Positions 63,199 to 64,000 of a stretch of DNA of 64,000 bases are shown here, in pieces. Made by a program: the position numbers and the translations under genes. The DNA comes from Hydrogenophaga sp. BPS33 (GTDB lineage Bacteria; Pseudomonadota; Gammaproteobacteria; Burkholderiales; Burkholderiaceae_C). The notes under the pieces are model-generated. The model had not been told where the DNA came from, searched no databases, and saw only the letters and a list, made by a program, of their open reading frames with translations. Positions within the stretch are counted from its first letter, which is position 1, and each line of letters begins with the position of its first letter. The stretch lies in assembly GCF_009859475.1 (NCBI RefSeq), contig NZ_CP044549.1:2046001-2110000 (forward strand), written 5' to 3'.

Positions 63199-64000
63199 AC
63201 GCCGCCGTCCCGCCGCTGCTCTCGCCGCCCCTGTCCACAGGCCTGTTCGGCTGGCTCGCGCCCGACGCGCTGGCGTCCGACGCGCCCGCCGAAGCGCAGT
63301 GGCTGGCCGCCCAGGCCCACGAGCGGCCGCTGGCCTGCACCGAACTGACCGACACCCTGGCCTTGTGGCACCGCGCCCCACCGGCGCAGGACCAGCCGCT
63401 GCACCAGCTGTGCCAGGCCCTGGCACTGAACGACAGCGAATGCATGGCACTGGCCTTGTGCCTGGCGGCCGACGCCGACGTGGTCGCCAGCCGCGCGCTG
63501 GCCTGGCTGCAGGCGCCACTGCGCGACGCCTTTCCCACGCCGGGCCTGATCGCCTGCCTCGACGCCCTGCGCGGCCTGTCGGCAGCGCTTTCCCTGAGCG
63601 CCTTGCTCGACGGCCCCGCCCTGGCCTGTGGGCTGTTGCAGTGGGAAGGCGGCACCCGCGCCTTGCCCGATGCGCGCTTGCGCCTGCCCACGCCGCTGGT
63701 GCTCGCGCTCACCGGCGGCCAGGGCCGCTTTCCCGGTGTGCAGTTGGACGCCGGGGATGGCGCGCCCCTCGCCCCCTCGGTGCTCGCGCAGGCAGCGCAC
63801 CAGGCGCAGCAGCTGGCCCCGGGCGAGGCCCTGGTGGTGCGCTGCGGCCACCCGCGCGAGGCACGCGCCGCGTGCGCGGCGATTGCGCGCGCGCGCGGCT
63901 TGCGCGCCGCGTTCATCGACGGCGAAGCGCCGCCCGGTCTGCTGCCGTGGCTGTTGTTGCAACGCGCGCTACCGGTGTGGGTGGCGGAACTCTCGCCCGG
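63195..64000 (+). CDS. AAA+ ATPase of the eCIS operon, N-terminal part only
   Basis: The frame starts at TTG 63195 with AGGAG eight bases upstream, overlaps the previous stop by four bases and runs off the window after about 268 residues. The visible part is the helical N-terminal domain and a first nucleotide-binding-like segment (LVVRCGHPREARAACAAIARARG) that looks like a degenerate Walker A, as in the first module of Afp15-type ATPases. The real Walker motifs would lie beyond the edge. The position at the end of the operon fits Afp15/Pvc15, which acts in particle assembly. Confidence 0.62.
   Translation, partial: MNAAVPPLLSPPLSTGLFGWLAPDALASDAPAEAQWLAAQAHERPLACTELTDTLALWHRAPPAQDQPLHQLCQALALNDSECMALALCLAADADVVASRALAWLQAPLRDAFPTPGLIACLDALRGLSAALSLSALLDGPALACGLLQWEGGTRALPDARLRLPTPLVLALTGGQGRFPGVQLDAGDGAPLAPSVLAQAAHQAQQLAPGEALVVRCGHPREARAACAAIARARGLRAAFIDGEAPPGLLPWLLLQRALPVWVAELSP

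Noticed and set aside
37325..64000. Reading the contractile operon as a prophage or a type VI secretion system
   Set aside because: No capsid, portal, terminase, integrase or lysis genes and no TssJLM, TssB/C-like pair or ClpV; the DUF4255 cap, double sheath and operon-end ATPase fit an eCIS.

Overview
The window looks like a GC-rich (about 65-70%) chromosomal segment of a betaproteobacterium, order Burkholderiales, most likely family Comamonadaceae. The reasons are the sdhCDAB-sdhE-gltA / gntR / mdh / CoA-lyase / acnB order with a separate long acnA close by, a Bug-type periplasmic binding protein, and heavy GC-rich codon use. The genus cannot be fixed from the sequence alone.

Region 1 (1-15.7 kb) is a TCA-cycle supercluster. 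On the minus strand lie gltA (cut by the left edge), sdhE, sdhB, sdhA, sdhD, sdhC and a GntR/UTRA regulator. Divergent on the plus strand are mdh, a citrate-lyase-beta-like CoA ester lyase and acnB. A palindromic operator candidate sits in the gntR-mdh gap, inside the predicted gntR promoter. An XRE/MmyB-like regulator, two small membrane proteins and acnA follow. Region 2 (15.7-19.8 kb) is a compact module of a membrane-anchored trypsin-like protease, a MoxR AAA+ ATPase, a DUF58 protein and a VWA-domain membrane protein.

Region 3 (19.8-26.3 kb) is an unusual locus. Two large proteins of unknown family share a ~250-residue domain (tandemly duplicated in the first) and a C-terminal module. A small acidic protein like a CesT-type type III chaperone sits between them. 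Both transcription units are preceded by a GGAACC-N16-CACNNA element matching the Hrp-box promoters read by HrpL/BtrS-type ECF sigma factors. I read this as a type III effector/chaperone locus of undescribed effector families. Region 4 (26.3-28.6 kb) holds an FAD monooxygenase and a Bug-type solute-binding protein.

Region 5 (28.6-37.0 kb, minus strand) encodes a 2,007-residue RTX/FrpC-like calcium-binding protein, preceded by two small membrane proteins with 4-base overlaps. Upstream is a second copy of the small-protein pair followed by a frameshifted RTX head fragment, then a small soluble protein. This AT-richer stretch has the layout of a recombining toxin/immunity-type island, although immunity function is only inferred.

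Region 6 (37.3-64.0 kb, plus strand) is one long, tightly packed operon for an extracellular contractile injection system (eCIS, phage-tail-like). It has a DUF4255/Pvc16-like cap protein, two sheaths, two tube proteins, a tube/hub adaptor, a tiny DUF5908-like protein, a split VgrG-like spike, gp25, gpJ-type and gpI-type baseplate proteins, several large accessory proteins without clear family, a tape-measure-like protein and the start of an AAA+ ATPase that runs off the right edge. Three consecutive accessory proteins share an N-terminal motif, and one carries two jelly-roll-like repeats that may mediate target binding. No PAAR tip, obvious tail fibre or clear toxin cargo is visible before the window ends.
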